DNA of 12,513 nucleotides. It comes from Christensenella sp. UBA1252 (lineage in GTDB: Bacteria; Bacillota; Clostridia; Christensenellales; CAG-1252). How positions within the stretch are numbered: the stretch's first letter is position 1; the number at the start of each line of letters is the position of its first letter. The notes beneath the pieces were generated by a model. The model worked only from the letters and a program-made list of their open reading frames with translations. It did not search any database and had not been told where the DNA came from. Positions 1 to 5,864 of the stretch are shown piece by piece. The stretch covers positions 457 through 12,969 of the forward strand of contig DBVY01000017.1 in assembly GCA_002308575.1 (NCBI GenBank), given 5' to 3'. A program made the translations under genes and the position numbers.

Positions 1-25
1 ACCCTACGCTCTTCGTAGCTTAATC
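1..25 (-). rRNA. 5' tip of 23S rRNA (partial, runs off the left edge)
   Basis: Read on the minus strand, the last 25 nt of the window begin GATTAAGCTACGAAGAGCG and match the conserved 5' end of bacterial 23S rRNA (compare GGTTAAGC...AAGGGCGTACGGTGGATGCC). They lie where 23S should be, downstream of an Ala/Ile tRNA pair and an rRNA-type spacer. Only the first helix strand is visible, so the exact 5' end is judged by alignment to the known start. The call rests on this short match plus context. Confidence 0.75.
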
Positions 26-246
26 TCTTAAAGTCTTTTTTAACTTCTCGTTAGTTTTAATGTATCCTCAGCAAAATATCTATATAGTGAATTTGATTCG
101 TATTACTCTTTACTCTTCATAATTAAGATATTTTTTTCTAATTGACGAAGCTTCATGCCACTCCTGAGTGTCGTGACATAAAACTTCCTATGCAGTTGTC
201 AATGTGCTTTCCGCAACGACAGTTGCGTTTCGCGATCTCTCGCTAT
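26..246 (-). other. tRNA-Ile to 23S rRNA internal transcribed spacer
   Basis: This 221-bp non-coding spacer lies between tRNA-Ile and the 23S start. Just after the tRNA are two small hairpins: GCGA/TCGC with a GAGA loop (232-243) and CGCAAC/GTTGCG with a 4-nt loop (212-227). Then comes a segment reading ACATTGACAACTGCATAG on the minus strand, which resembles the CATTGAAAACTGAATA block common in spacers before Bacillota 23S genes. The distal ~150 nt are AT-rich and would carry the 5' arm of the 23S processing stem. I see no ORF in it. Confidence 0.7.
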
Positions 247-323
247 TGGTGGACTAAAGTAGACTCGAACTACCGACCTCACGCTTATCAGGCGTGTGCT
301 CTAACCGACTGAGCTATTAGTCC
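247..323 (-). tRNA. tRNA-Ile (anticodon GAU), CCA encoded
   Basis: The 77-nt cloverleaf is complete. The acceptor stem GGACTAA/TTAGTCC pairs fully, the D arm is GCTC/GAGC, and the anticodon stem CACGC/GCGTG carries the loop CTGATAA (anticodon GAT). The T arm is GGTAG-TTCGAGT-CTACT with one G-T pair. The discriminator A and a genomic CCA follow. It is the second gene of the Ala-Ile pair that precedes 23S. Confidence 0.97.
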
Positions 324-329
324 ATATCA

Positions 330-405
330 TGGTGGAGATGATCGGGTTCGAACCGGTGACCTCCTGCTTGCAAGGCAGGCGCTCTACCAACTGAGCTACA
401 CCCCC
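330..405 (-). tRNA. tRNA-Ala (anticodon UGC), CCA encoded
   Basis: The 76-nt cloverleaf has acceptor GGGGGTG/CATCTCC (two G-T pairs), D arm GCTC/GAGC, anticodon stem CCTGC/GCAGG with loop CTTGCAA (anticodon TGC), T loop TTCGAAC and encoded ACCA. The acceptor keeps the G3-U70 pair that alanyl-tRNA synthetase recognises. The T stem ACCGG/CCGAT has one C-A mismatch at its second pair (50-64). It is the first gene of the unit, about 29 nt from the predicted transcription start, and 6 nt before tRNA-Ile. Confidence 0.97.
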
Positions 406-440
406 GTTGTAAGCTAACTTCTTCGAAAGACAGCTTTATA

Positions 441-500
441 ATGGTATCATTTACAAAAATATTTGTCAATGTTTTTTTTGAAATTTTTTAGCGATTTTCA
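441..500 (-). promoter_or_regulatory. Promoter and UP-like element of the tRNA-Ala/tRNA-Ile/23S unit
   Basis: On the minus strand there is a perfect -35 TTGACA (469-464), a 17-nt spacer and a -10 TACCAT (446-441, 4 of 6 to TATAAT), giving a start near 434. Upstream of the -35, at 470-500, are runs of A and T (AAAAAATTTCAAAAAAAACA), as expected of an UP element that boosts rRNA promoters through the alpha subunit. Its place directly before the first tRNA shows that the unit has its own promoter and does not depend on an upstream 16S gene. Confidence 0.78.
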
Positions 501-534
501 AAAAAATTTCGAAGTTTCCAAAATGCTCCGAAAC
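500..534 (-). terminator. Intrinsic terminator of corA
   Basis: Eight nt after the corA stop, the minus strand reads GTTTCGGAG (534-526), an 11-nt loop and CTTCGAAAT (514-506). That is a 9-bp stem with two G-U pairs, followed by six T (505-500). The stem is modest, but the position and T tract fit. It would insulate the rRNA promoter from corA transcription. Confidence 0.6.
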
Positions 535-541
535 GGCGAAA

Positions 542-1507
542 TCAGAACATCTTCTTCTTATAAAGAAGAATGCCCGAAATCACGGCGAGAATAAAGGAAA
601 TCAGGCAAACGACGCCGAATCCCCAAACGCTGTGTTCGCCCGGAATTCCTCCGAGGTTCATACCGAAAAGGCTCGCGATCAAGGTCGGAACGGACAAGAC
701 CAAAGTCAAGGCGGCGAGGAATTTCATGATCTCGTTCAAGTTGTTGGAGACGACCGTTCCGTACGCTTCCATCGTGCCGTTCATAATTTCTCGATAGATC
801 GAACACATTTCGGCTGCCTGTTTATTCTCGATGTTCGCGTCGTCGATCACGTCTTGATCTTCCTCGTACTTTTTGAGGTAATTCTGTTTGTTCAGTTTTT
901 CGATGACCGCGTCGTTGGCGGAAATGGACGTGCTGAAATAGACGAGCGACTTTTGCAGATCGAGCATTTCGAGAACCGCCTCGTTGTTCATCTTCTTTTC
1001 GAGCGTGGCTTGCACGCGCTGGCTCGCTTTGTTAATCAAGCGGAGATAGGAAAGATACTTCGTTGAGATCGCGTACAAAAGCTGAAAAGTCAAACGCGTT
1101 GATTTTTGCGTTTCCACGTTCTTCACCCTGCCGTACTTAAAGTCGTTGATCACGGAGTTTTCTTTCAAACAAACGGTCACGAGATAATTGTCTTTATGTA
1201 TGATGCTCATAGGGATCGTGCCGTAGGTGTAATAATCGTTTTCGGGATCTTCCTCGATGATAGGAACGTCCAAGAGGATCATCACGCAATCGTCTTCCTT
1301 ATCGATACGGGCGCGCTCTTCTTCATCGAGGGCGGCTTTGATATTGTCTTCGCCGATCCCCGTCAGCCCCGCGATCTTTTCGATCTCGCGATCGTCCGGA
1401 TTGATCAAATTGACCCATTTATTGACTAAAAATTCGGAGGTAAATTCAGTACCTTCGGGATACGTGCAGAGATTTTTATTGGAATCGTTGTAAAGGATAT
1501 CGATCAT
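542..1507 (-). CDS. corA: CorA-family magnesium (divalent cation) transporter
   Basis: The product is 321 aa, the usual length for single CorA proteins. CorA forms a pentameric inner-membrane channel that admits Mg2+ (sometimes Co2+ or Ni2+) and is gated by cytoplasmic Mg2+. The N-terminal ~260 residues are the soluble alpha/beta domain and long stalk helix. The first transmembrane helix (about 262-281) ends in the signature GMN (282-284, in FGMNLGGIP), followed by a short loop and a second helix (about 295-315) with a basic tail (KKK). I chose the ATG at 1507 because AAGGAGG (1519-1513) lies 5 nt before it; the upstream in-frame GTG at 1513 sits inside that Shine-Dalgarno. A leader ORF and an SD-masking hairpin lie just upstream, and a terminator follows the stop. 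Family certain, metal preference not. Confidence 0.95.
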   Translation of the reverse strand: MIDILYNDSNKNLCTYPEGTEFTSEFLVNKWVNLINPDDREIEKIAGLTGIGEDNIKAALDEEERARIDKEDDCVMILLDVPIIEEDPENDYYTYGTIPMSIIHKDNYLVTVCLKENSVINDFKYGRVKNVETQKSTRLTFQLLYAISTKYLSYLRLINKASQRVQATLEKKMNNEAVLEMLDLQKSLVYFSTSISANDAVIEKLNKQNYLKKYEEDQDVIDDANIENKQAAEMCSIYREIMNGTMEAYGTVVSNNLNEIMKFLAALTLVLSVPTLIASLFGMNLGGIPGEHSVWGFGVVCLISFILAVISGILLYKKKMF

Positions 1508-1512
1508 ACGCA

Positions 1513-1537
1513 CCTCCTTCGGACTATCCGCAAGAGG
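1513..1537 (-). promoter_or_regulatory. Hairpin that sequesters the corA Shine-Dalgarno
   Basis: On the minus-strand RNA, 1537-1527 (CCTCTTGCGGA) pairs with 1523-1513 (TCCGAAGGAGG) around a 3-nt loop TAG. That is ten pairs (one of them T-G) with one internal G-A mismatch. The 3' arm holds the whole corA AAGGAGG, so the closed form should block ribosome binding. The loop and inner 5' arm (1530-1525, CGGATA) can instead pair with TATCCG at 1570-1565 inside the upstream leader ORF. The pairing is visible in the sequence; the regulatory role is inferred. Confidence 0.6.
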
Positions 1538-1547
1538 GCGAAAAAAC

Positions 1548-1604
1548 TCAAACCCCGGAGCGGACGGATACGGACTTCATAGTATTATCTTCGTCTGGAT
1601 CCAT
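1548..1604 (-). CDS. Leader peptide upstream of corA (18 aa, MDPDEDNTMKSVSVRSGV)
   Basis: The short ORF starts at an ATG preceded by a very strong purine-rich Shine-Dalgarno (AGGAGGAGGAG, ending 2 nt before the ATG) and ends in TGA at 1550-1548, 40 nt before the corA ATG. The peptide begins Met-Asp-Pro-Asp-Glu-Asp. Enteric MgtL leader peptides, which make mgtA respond to low Mg2+, are of similar length (17 aa) and begin with Met and alternating acidic residues and Pro. Such N-terminal acidic/Pro runs are known to destabilise translating ribosomes when Mg2+ is low (intrinsic ribosome destabilisation). Its place before a Mg2+ transporter suggests the same sensing role. Codons 11-16 contain repeated TCCG, which can pair with the CGGA of the corA SD hairpin. 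That it is translated is inferred from the Shine-Dalgarno only. A longer in-frame reading extends upstream into the neighbouring gene, but nothing supports it. Confidence 0.6.
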   Translation of the reverse strand: MDPDEDNTMKSVSVRSGV

Positions 1605-1618
1605 ATCTCCTCCTCCTT

Positions 1619-1641
1619 CTTCATAAATGAAGTTTATCATT
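1619..1641 (-). promoter_or_regulatory. Inverted repeats around the -10 box of the corA leader promoter
   Basis: Two overlapping small inverted repeats lie here: AATGA/TCATT (1641-1637 and 1630-1626), which brackets the -10 hexamer exactly, and CTTCAT-TT-ATGAAG (1632-1619), which spans the predicted start. They could be an operator for a metal-responsive repressor. They are short, and AT-rich promoter DNA yields such symmetry by chance. Confidence 0.3.
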
Positions 1642-1659
1642 ATTTCGCGCCGACCGCAA
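1631..1659 (-). promoter_or_regulatory. Predicted promoter of the leader ORF and corA
   Basis: The minus strand has TTGCGG (1659-1654, 3 of 6 to TTGACA), a 17-nt spacer and TAAACT (1636-1631, 4 of 6), with a TGA just before the -10 that makes an extended -10 element. Transcription would start near 1624, about 20 nt before the leader ATG. It is the only reasonable sigma-A-type match in the gap. Confidence 0.55.
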
Positions 1660-1669
1660 GCATATTTCC

Positions 1670-1703
1670 AAAAAAAATTGTTTTTGTCACACACGGAAAA
1701 CAA
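1670..1703 (-). terminator. Possible weak terminator of the addBA operon
   Basis: Eight nt after the membrane-protein stop, TTGTTTT (1703-1697) can pair with AAAACAA (1684-1678) across a 12-nt loop, followed by eight T (1677-1670). The T tract and position fit, but the stem has only one G-C pair, so termination may be partial or absent. Confidence 0.3.
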
Positions 1704-1710
1704 GCGGCTT

Positions 1711-2445
1711 TCAAACGTTTGGAACGTCGATCTCCCGTAATAGCCGGCGCAACCTTTCGACTCCCTTTTCCGCGCTTTCTCCTTCAAAGCGTTCGTCGAT
1801 CATATCTTCTTCAACGCTCGCTCCACCCGTATAACGCAAGGGCGGATATTCGTCCGCATCGGGTCGTTTTCGGAGGATCTTACCGTCTAAAAGTTCGGCG
1901 AGTTTAACCGCGGCGCGTTCGGACGAACCCGCGTAGCCGAACGTCACGAAAAACAAGATCGCGCCGTTGATCGAAAGAAAGAAGATCACGATCGCAAACC
2001 GTAAAAACGCTTCGCCGAGCGGCGAAATAAAATAAAAGGAAAGAAAGACGAGGACCGAAGACGCAACCGAAAGTCCGTAATAGACGCCGAAGCAGAACAC
2101 ACGGCGATCTTTGATAGGCGCTTTCGCTTTTTCGGCGAAATCAAAACGAGAAATCTCGCCTTCCGCAAACGCCGAGTAGGCAAGTCGGACGGATGTGGGC
2201 GCGCCCTTCAAACAAACGTCGCGAAAGACCGCTCTGTCCGCGCCCGCGACCACGCCGTTTCGAAGGGTCTTTTTCGCTTTTCGATACGAGGCGATCAACC
2301 GCCCTTGCGCGCCGAAATGCAAAAGAATCGCAACGGAAAGCAGAAAGCCGATCGGGAAAAGACAGGCGAAGACGAAAATCGATTCCGCCGCGTAATGGGA
2401 CACCATATAAATCAAGATGACAAGTCCGCTGAAAAAGCCTTCCAA
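1711..2445 (-). CDS. Four-helix membrane protein of unknown function, third gene of the addBA operon
   Basis: I do not recognise the family. The protein (about 244 aa) has two hydrophobic hairpins: two helices in the first ~45 residues (GLVILIYMV and FVFACLFPIGFLLSVAILL), a basic soluble loop of about 75 residues rich in Arg, Lys and Ala, and two more helices (about 117-182, containing VASSVLVFLSFYFI and IVIFFLSINGAILFFV). A charged cytoplasmic-looking tail of about 60 residues (EEDMIDERFEGESAEK, then RRLLREID) follows. The start is uncertain. I prefer the TTG at 2445, which has AAAGGCGG 6 nt upstream. A TTG at 2475 would overlap the addA stop in a TTGA and could be used by re-initiation; an in-frame ATG lies at 2406. 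Spacing implies co-transcription with addBA, but that does not show a role in DNA repair. Confidence 0.75.
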   Translation of the reverse strand: MEGFFSGLVILIYMVSHYAAESIFVFACLFPIGFLLSVAILLHFGAQGRLIASYRKAKKTLRNGVVAGADRAVFRDVCLKGAPTSVRLAYSAFAEGEISRFDFAEKAKAPIKDRRVFCFGVYYGLSVASSVLVFLSFYFISPLGEAFLRFAIVIFFLSINGAILFFVTFGYAGSSERAAVKLAELLDGKILRKRPDADEYPPLRYTGGASVEEDMIDERFEGESAEKGVERLRRLLREIDVPNV

Positions 2446-2471
2446 GGGGCACCGCCTTTGCCCCGAGGAAA

Positions 2472-5400
2472 TCAAAGTTCGATCAGTTCGTTTCTCCCGA
2501 GGACGAATATGTATTTTTTGACGGAGATCGCGCCGTACGCCTTTCGAACGGCAAGTTCGTAAAGATCGAGTTGCGCGCGATATCTTTCTTTTAAAACGGA
2601 AGCGGGTGCGGAAGACAGTTTGTAATCGACGACGATCGCTCTTCCCTCTTGCATTGCAAGAAGGTCGATTTTACCCTGCACGGAAACCTCGTCCGAATTC
2701 GAAGCGGCGTCGCTCTCCATTTTGAACGAAAGCGACGAAACGCTCTCCGCCGGCAATAGCATCATAAAGCTCTTTTCGCGCCCGATCTTCATTCCTTCCG
2801 TCAGCGCGGAAATCCGCTTCGCGGCGTCCAAAACGAGAGCAGGCGAAATTTCCTTTCTTTCTTCCTCGGTCAAAACGCCCTGTTCGACGAGTTCGTCAAG
2901 CGCGACGAGGACGTCTTCCTTCGTTTCCACACCGAGCGGAATATTCTCCATAACGGCGTGGAACGCAACGCCTTCCTGCGTCTTGTCTTCGCCGAAAAGA
3001 GGCGTGGGCGGATAGAACCCTTCTTCGTCCGTACTGTTTATTCCCGTAACGGTGTATTTTATACCCGTAACGGTCGATTTTTGATGGGGATAGGCGTAAT
3101 CGAATCCCGCAAGGATCTCCGATACGTCCGTTTCTTCGGGGATCGCGTGCGCCGCGACTTCCGCCCCCGAGTCAAACTCTTCCGGAACGACGCGGTCGAT
3201 CGGATACCGTTCGCAATCTTTAACGGCATAGGCGATCCACTCCGCCGCCGACGAACAAAAGTCCGTGCTTTGCCTCGCGTTGAATCGCTTATTCCCGATC
3301 GAACCCGTAACGTACAAAGAGTTTCTGGCGCGCGTCAAAGCGACGTACAGCAAACGAAGAGAATCTTCGCGTTTCTCCTCTCTCTTTTTCTTTTTGATAC
3401 ATTCGAGCGCGAAAGATTTCTTTTTTTCAAACGTCTTCTCGTCCGTTATGTTCTTCGCAACGCCGAGATCGCGGTCCACGAGCAAGGTCGCCGAATCGCT
3501 GTTTGAAGAAAGGCTCGAACCCGTTCCGATCAGGAACACGACGGGGAATTCCAATCCTTTACTGCCGTGCACGGTCATCACCGAGATCGCGTTATCCTCT
3601 TGCACTTCGCCGCTGAACGTGATACCCTCGTTTTCGTCGTAATAGGTAATAAACTCGGCAAGTCCCGCGGCTTCTTTTCGACCTTTTAAAGAACGCGCGA
3701 ACGACAGCAGTTTTCCGAGACGGACTCTGCCGTCCGGTTCTTTTAAAAGCGGAAGCGCGAACCGCTCGCGCACGATTTTAAGCGCCAGCTCGTCCGTCGA
3801 TAAGATCGAGCTTTCGAAGCGGGTCTTTTCAATAAGCGCAAACGCTTCTTTTACCTTTTCGCCTTGCGGTTCGGCGGCGAAAGCGCGCGCTTTTTCATAA
3901 AAGCCTTTTCCTTCTTTCCGCCCGATCTCCGCAAGCTCTTCGCTCGTAAATCCGAAGATCGGCGAGCGCAAAACGGACAAGAGCGCGAAGTCGTCCGCGG
4001 GACTCAAAAGCAAGCGGAACAGATCGACGAGTTGATCCTGCTCCAAACTCGTCTCCGTTTTCAAAAAATCGCCGAGATTCAAAGGAATTCCTTTTTTCTG
4101 CAAATAACGAATGATCTTCAGCGAAACGCCGTTTCTTTTCGCCGCGAGGATCGCAACGTGTCGATACCCAAGGGCAAAATCCTCTTTTTTGCCCGCGTCG
4201 AACAGCTTCGTGCCGATGATCGATTGCAGTTTCTTATAGATCCAACGCCCTTCGGGGCAGTACTCTTCTTCGTCCGTTTCCTCTTCGACCGCCTTCTTTA
4301 CGCTGTACGTTTCCTCGAGAGGGTGCGTTTCCGTTTCCCGATCCGGCGCGAAGAAAACGCCCACCTCGCCTTCCTTTTTATCCGACGGCGCGGGGCCTCT
4401 TCCCACGAGCTGATGCGCTCCGTAATCCACGCCGCCGAAAGATCCCGTCATGATCTTCAAAAAGACGGTATTCACGAAATCGATGACCGCGGGCGAAGAA
4501 CGGAAATTTTGATCGAAATGAATGGGATCCGAATGGTCGGGATCCTCAACCGCCCTTTTCATGCGCTCGTTGAACAATTCGGGATCGGCAAGACGGAACC
4601 TGTATATGCTCTGTTTGACGTCGCCGACCGTAAAGAGATCGCCGCTCTCGGAAATCAGGCGAATGATCTTGTCCTGCACGGGGTTGACGTCCTGACATTC
4701 GTCCACGAGCACGTAACGGAACCCAAGCTCTTTCCGTATTTCTTCCTTTTCGAGAAGCTGCAACGCGTACTTTTCGAGATCCGCGTAATCGAGCACCTTT
4801 TCCTTTTCCTTGATCGCCTCGTACTCTTCGGCGAAGGATTGCGTAAAGTCGATGAATTCCGTGATCGTTTGCGCCGAATCCGCATAGTCCTTTTGCAAAC
4901 GGTCAAACGGTCCGAACCCCTTTAAAAGATTTTTCCATTCGTTGAAAAATGCTTTGGAATTCTCGTAAACGGCGTCGCCGCGCTCTTTCAAAACGGGAAA
5001 ATTTTTGTTGTCCGAAAGGGAAACCCTTCCCATAAGCGGAATTCTTTCCGCAACTCGGAAAATATCGTGGAGCGATTTGCAGGAAAGGCATTCGCTTTTT
5101 ATGAATTCGATCTGCTTGCTCGTTTTGTCGACGTAAGATCTCGCTTGCGTCGGCGTCTCTCGCAAAAAACTTTCCAACTCCCTTGAAATCGAAAGGCTTC
5201 GACGCAAAAAATACGCCAAATAGAACGACGCGTACTTCGTTTCTTCGATCGGTGCGGAAGCGATCGCTTTCGCATAGTCGAAATACCCTTCGCGCACGTC
5301 GGACGTCGTCATCATATCGTAAAGATCGAAAACCAACGCCTGCAGGTCTTCGTCCTTGTTTTCCTCAAACCTGCGGGTAAAGGAAAGAAACGCGTTTTTA

Positions 5401-5864
5401 TCCTTTTCGTAACTCTTTTTCAAAAGGTTTTTGAACGCTTGTTTTTTTATATAGGCTTCGGCTTCTTCGTCCGTAACCGAAACCGCGGGCGGAACTCCTG
5501 CGATCTCGAAATGCGACTTGATCAGCCGCAAACAAAAGGAGTGGATCGTTCCGCAAGAGAGAAACGGCAGATCGTCAAGCGCGCAAACGAGTGCTTCGCG
5601 TTCTTTCCCTTTGGTTTCTTTGATCTCTTCGATCAGGCGATCGCAGAGTCGAACGAGCATTTCGCGCGCGGACGCTTCGGTAAAGGTCATCATCGCGATC
5701 TCGCGCGAATGGACCCCTTTTTCTTTGATCAATTTGACCACGCGCTCGACCATCGTCTTAGTCTTGCCGCTACCTGCGGAAGCGGAAACCACGACGAACT
5801 TTTTTTCGCTTTCGGCCGCCTTTGCTTGGTCGGTCGTCAGTTTGTTTTTTCTTTCGTCGCTCAT
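2472..5864 (-). CDS. addA: ATP-dependent helicase/nuclease subunit A (AddA)
   Basis: AddA is the UvrD-like 3'-5' motor and one of the two nucleases of AddAB, which resects double-strand breaks up to Chi and loads RecA. At 1130 aa it is somewhat shorter than the 1232 aa of B. subtilis AddA. Visible in order: TTDQ Q-motif (10-13), Walker A SASAGSGKT (27-35), motif Ia MTFTEAS (59-65), Walker B LVDECQD (386-392), motif III GDVKQSIYRFR (414-424), motif IV NFRSS (453-457), motif V MTVHGSKGLEFP (763-774) and motif VI YVALTRAR (840-847). The C-terminal RecB-type nuclease has H969 (GVAFHAVME), D1067 (GKID), D1080-YK (VVDYK) and Q1098 (QLDLY), so both activities should be intact. The ATG overlaps the addB stop as ATGA, with GAGGAGG 4 nt upstream. 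A 7-residue duplication lies in the linker before the nuclease domain. Confidence 0.97.
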   Translation of the reverse strand: MSDERKNKLTTDQAKAAESEKKFVVVSASAGSGKTKTMVERVVKLIKEKGVHSREIAMMTFTEASAREMLVRLCDRLIEEIKETKGKEREALVCALDDLPFLSCGTIHSFCLRLIKSHFEIAGVPPAVSVTDEEAEAYIKKQAFKNLLKKSYEKDKNAFLSFTRRFEENKDEDLQALVFDLYDMMTTSDVREGYFDYAKAIASAPIEETKYASFYLAYFLRRSLSISRELESFLRETPTQARSYVDKTSKQIEFIKSECLSCKSLHDIFRVAERIPLMGRVSLSDNKNFPVLKERGDAVYENSKAFFNEWKNLLKGFGPFDRLQKDYADSAQTITEFIDFTQSFAEEYEAIKEKEKVLDYADLEKYALQLLEKEEIRKELGFRYVLVDECQDVNPVQDKIIRLISESGDLFTVGDVKQSIYRFRLADPELFNERMKRAVEDPDHSDPIHFDQNFRSSPAVIDFVNTVFLKIMTGSFGGVDYGAHQLVGRGPAPSDKKEGEVGVFFAPDRETETHPLEETYSVKKAVEEETDEEEYCPEGRWIYKKLQSIIGTKLFDAGKKEDFALGYRHVAILAAKRNGVSLKIIRYLQKKGIPLNLGDFLKTETSLEQDQLVDLFRLLLSPADDFALLSVLRSPIFGFTSEELAEIGRKEGKGFYEKARAFAAEPQGEKVKEAFALIEKTRFESSILSTDELALKIVRERFALPLLKEPDGRVRLGKLLSFARSLKGRKEAAGLAEFITYYDENEGITFSGEVQEDNAISVMTVHGSKGLEFPVVFLIGTGSSLSSNSDSATLLVDRDLGVAKNITDEKTFEKKKSFALECIKKKKREEKREDSLRLLYVALTRARNSLYVTGSIGNKRFNARQSTDFCSSAAEWIAYAVKDCERYPIDRVVPEEFDSGAEVAAHAIPEETDVSEILAGFDYAYPHQKSTVTGIKYTVTGINSTDEEGFYPPTPLFGEDKTQEGVAFHAVMENIPLGVETKEDVLVALDELVEQGVLTEEERKEISPALVLDAAKRISALTEGMKIGREKSFMMLLPAESVSSLSFKMESDAASNSDEVSVQGKIDLLAMQEGRAIVVDYKLSSAPASVLKERYRAQLDLYELAVRKAYGAISVKKYIFVLGRNELIEL
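3040..3081. repeat. 21-bp tandem duplication inside addA
   Basis: Two adjacent 21-bp units (3040-3060 and 3061-3081) match at 18 of 21 positions and share the core CCCGTAACGGT. They encode TVTGIKY followed by TVTGINS at residues 931-944 of AddA, in frame, in the linker between the helicase and nuclease domains where AddA proteins usually have a single SVT-x-x-K segment. Confidence 0.65.

Noticed and set aside
1..246. A pseudogene or mobile-element remnant in the AT-rich left end
   Set aside because: The 23S-like 5' tip, spacer block and processing-type hairpins next to Ile/Ala tRNAs explain it as an rRNA spacer.
475..509. Perfect 10-bp inverted repeat GAAATTTTTT/AAAAAATTTC as a terminator
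   Set aside because: It is almost all A-T and lacks a T tract on its downstream side in either direction. It fits better as part of the UP-like A/T region of the rRNA promoter.
1541..1565. Intrinsic terminator after the leader ORF, with six T at 1546-1541
   Set aside because: The only stems before the T run are 3-bp pairings (CTC/GAG or CCG/CGG), too weak for termination. I favour control by SD masking.
1605..1787. Upstream extension of the corA leader ORF to 79 codons
   Set aside because: The extension overlaps the end of the membrane-protein gene and has no Shine-Dalgarno, while the internal ATG at 1604 has a very strong one.
3864..4925. A 353-codon plus-strand open frame inside addA
   Set aside because: Its composition (Arg, Phe, Leu) and lack of a ribosome binding site mark it as a shadow of addA, whose helicase motifs are continuous across the region.
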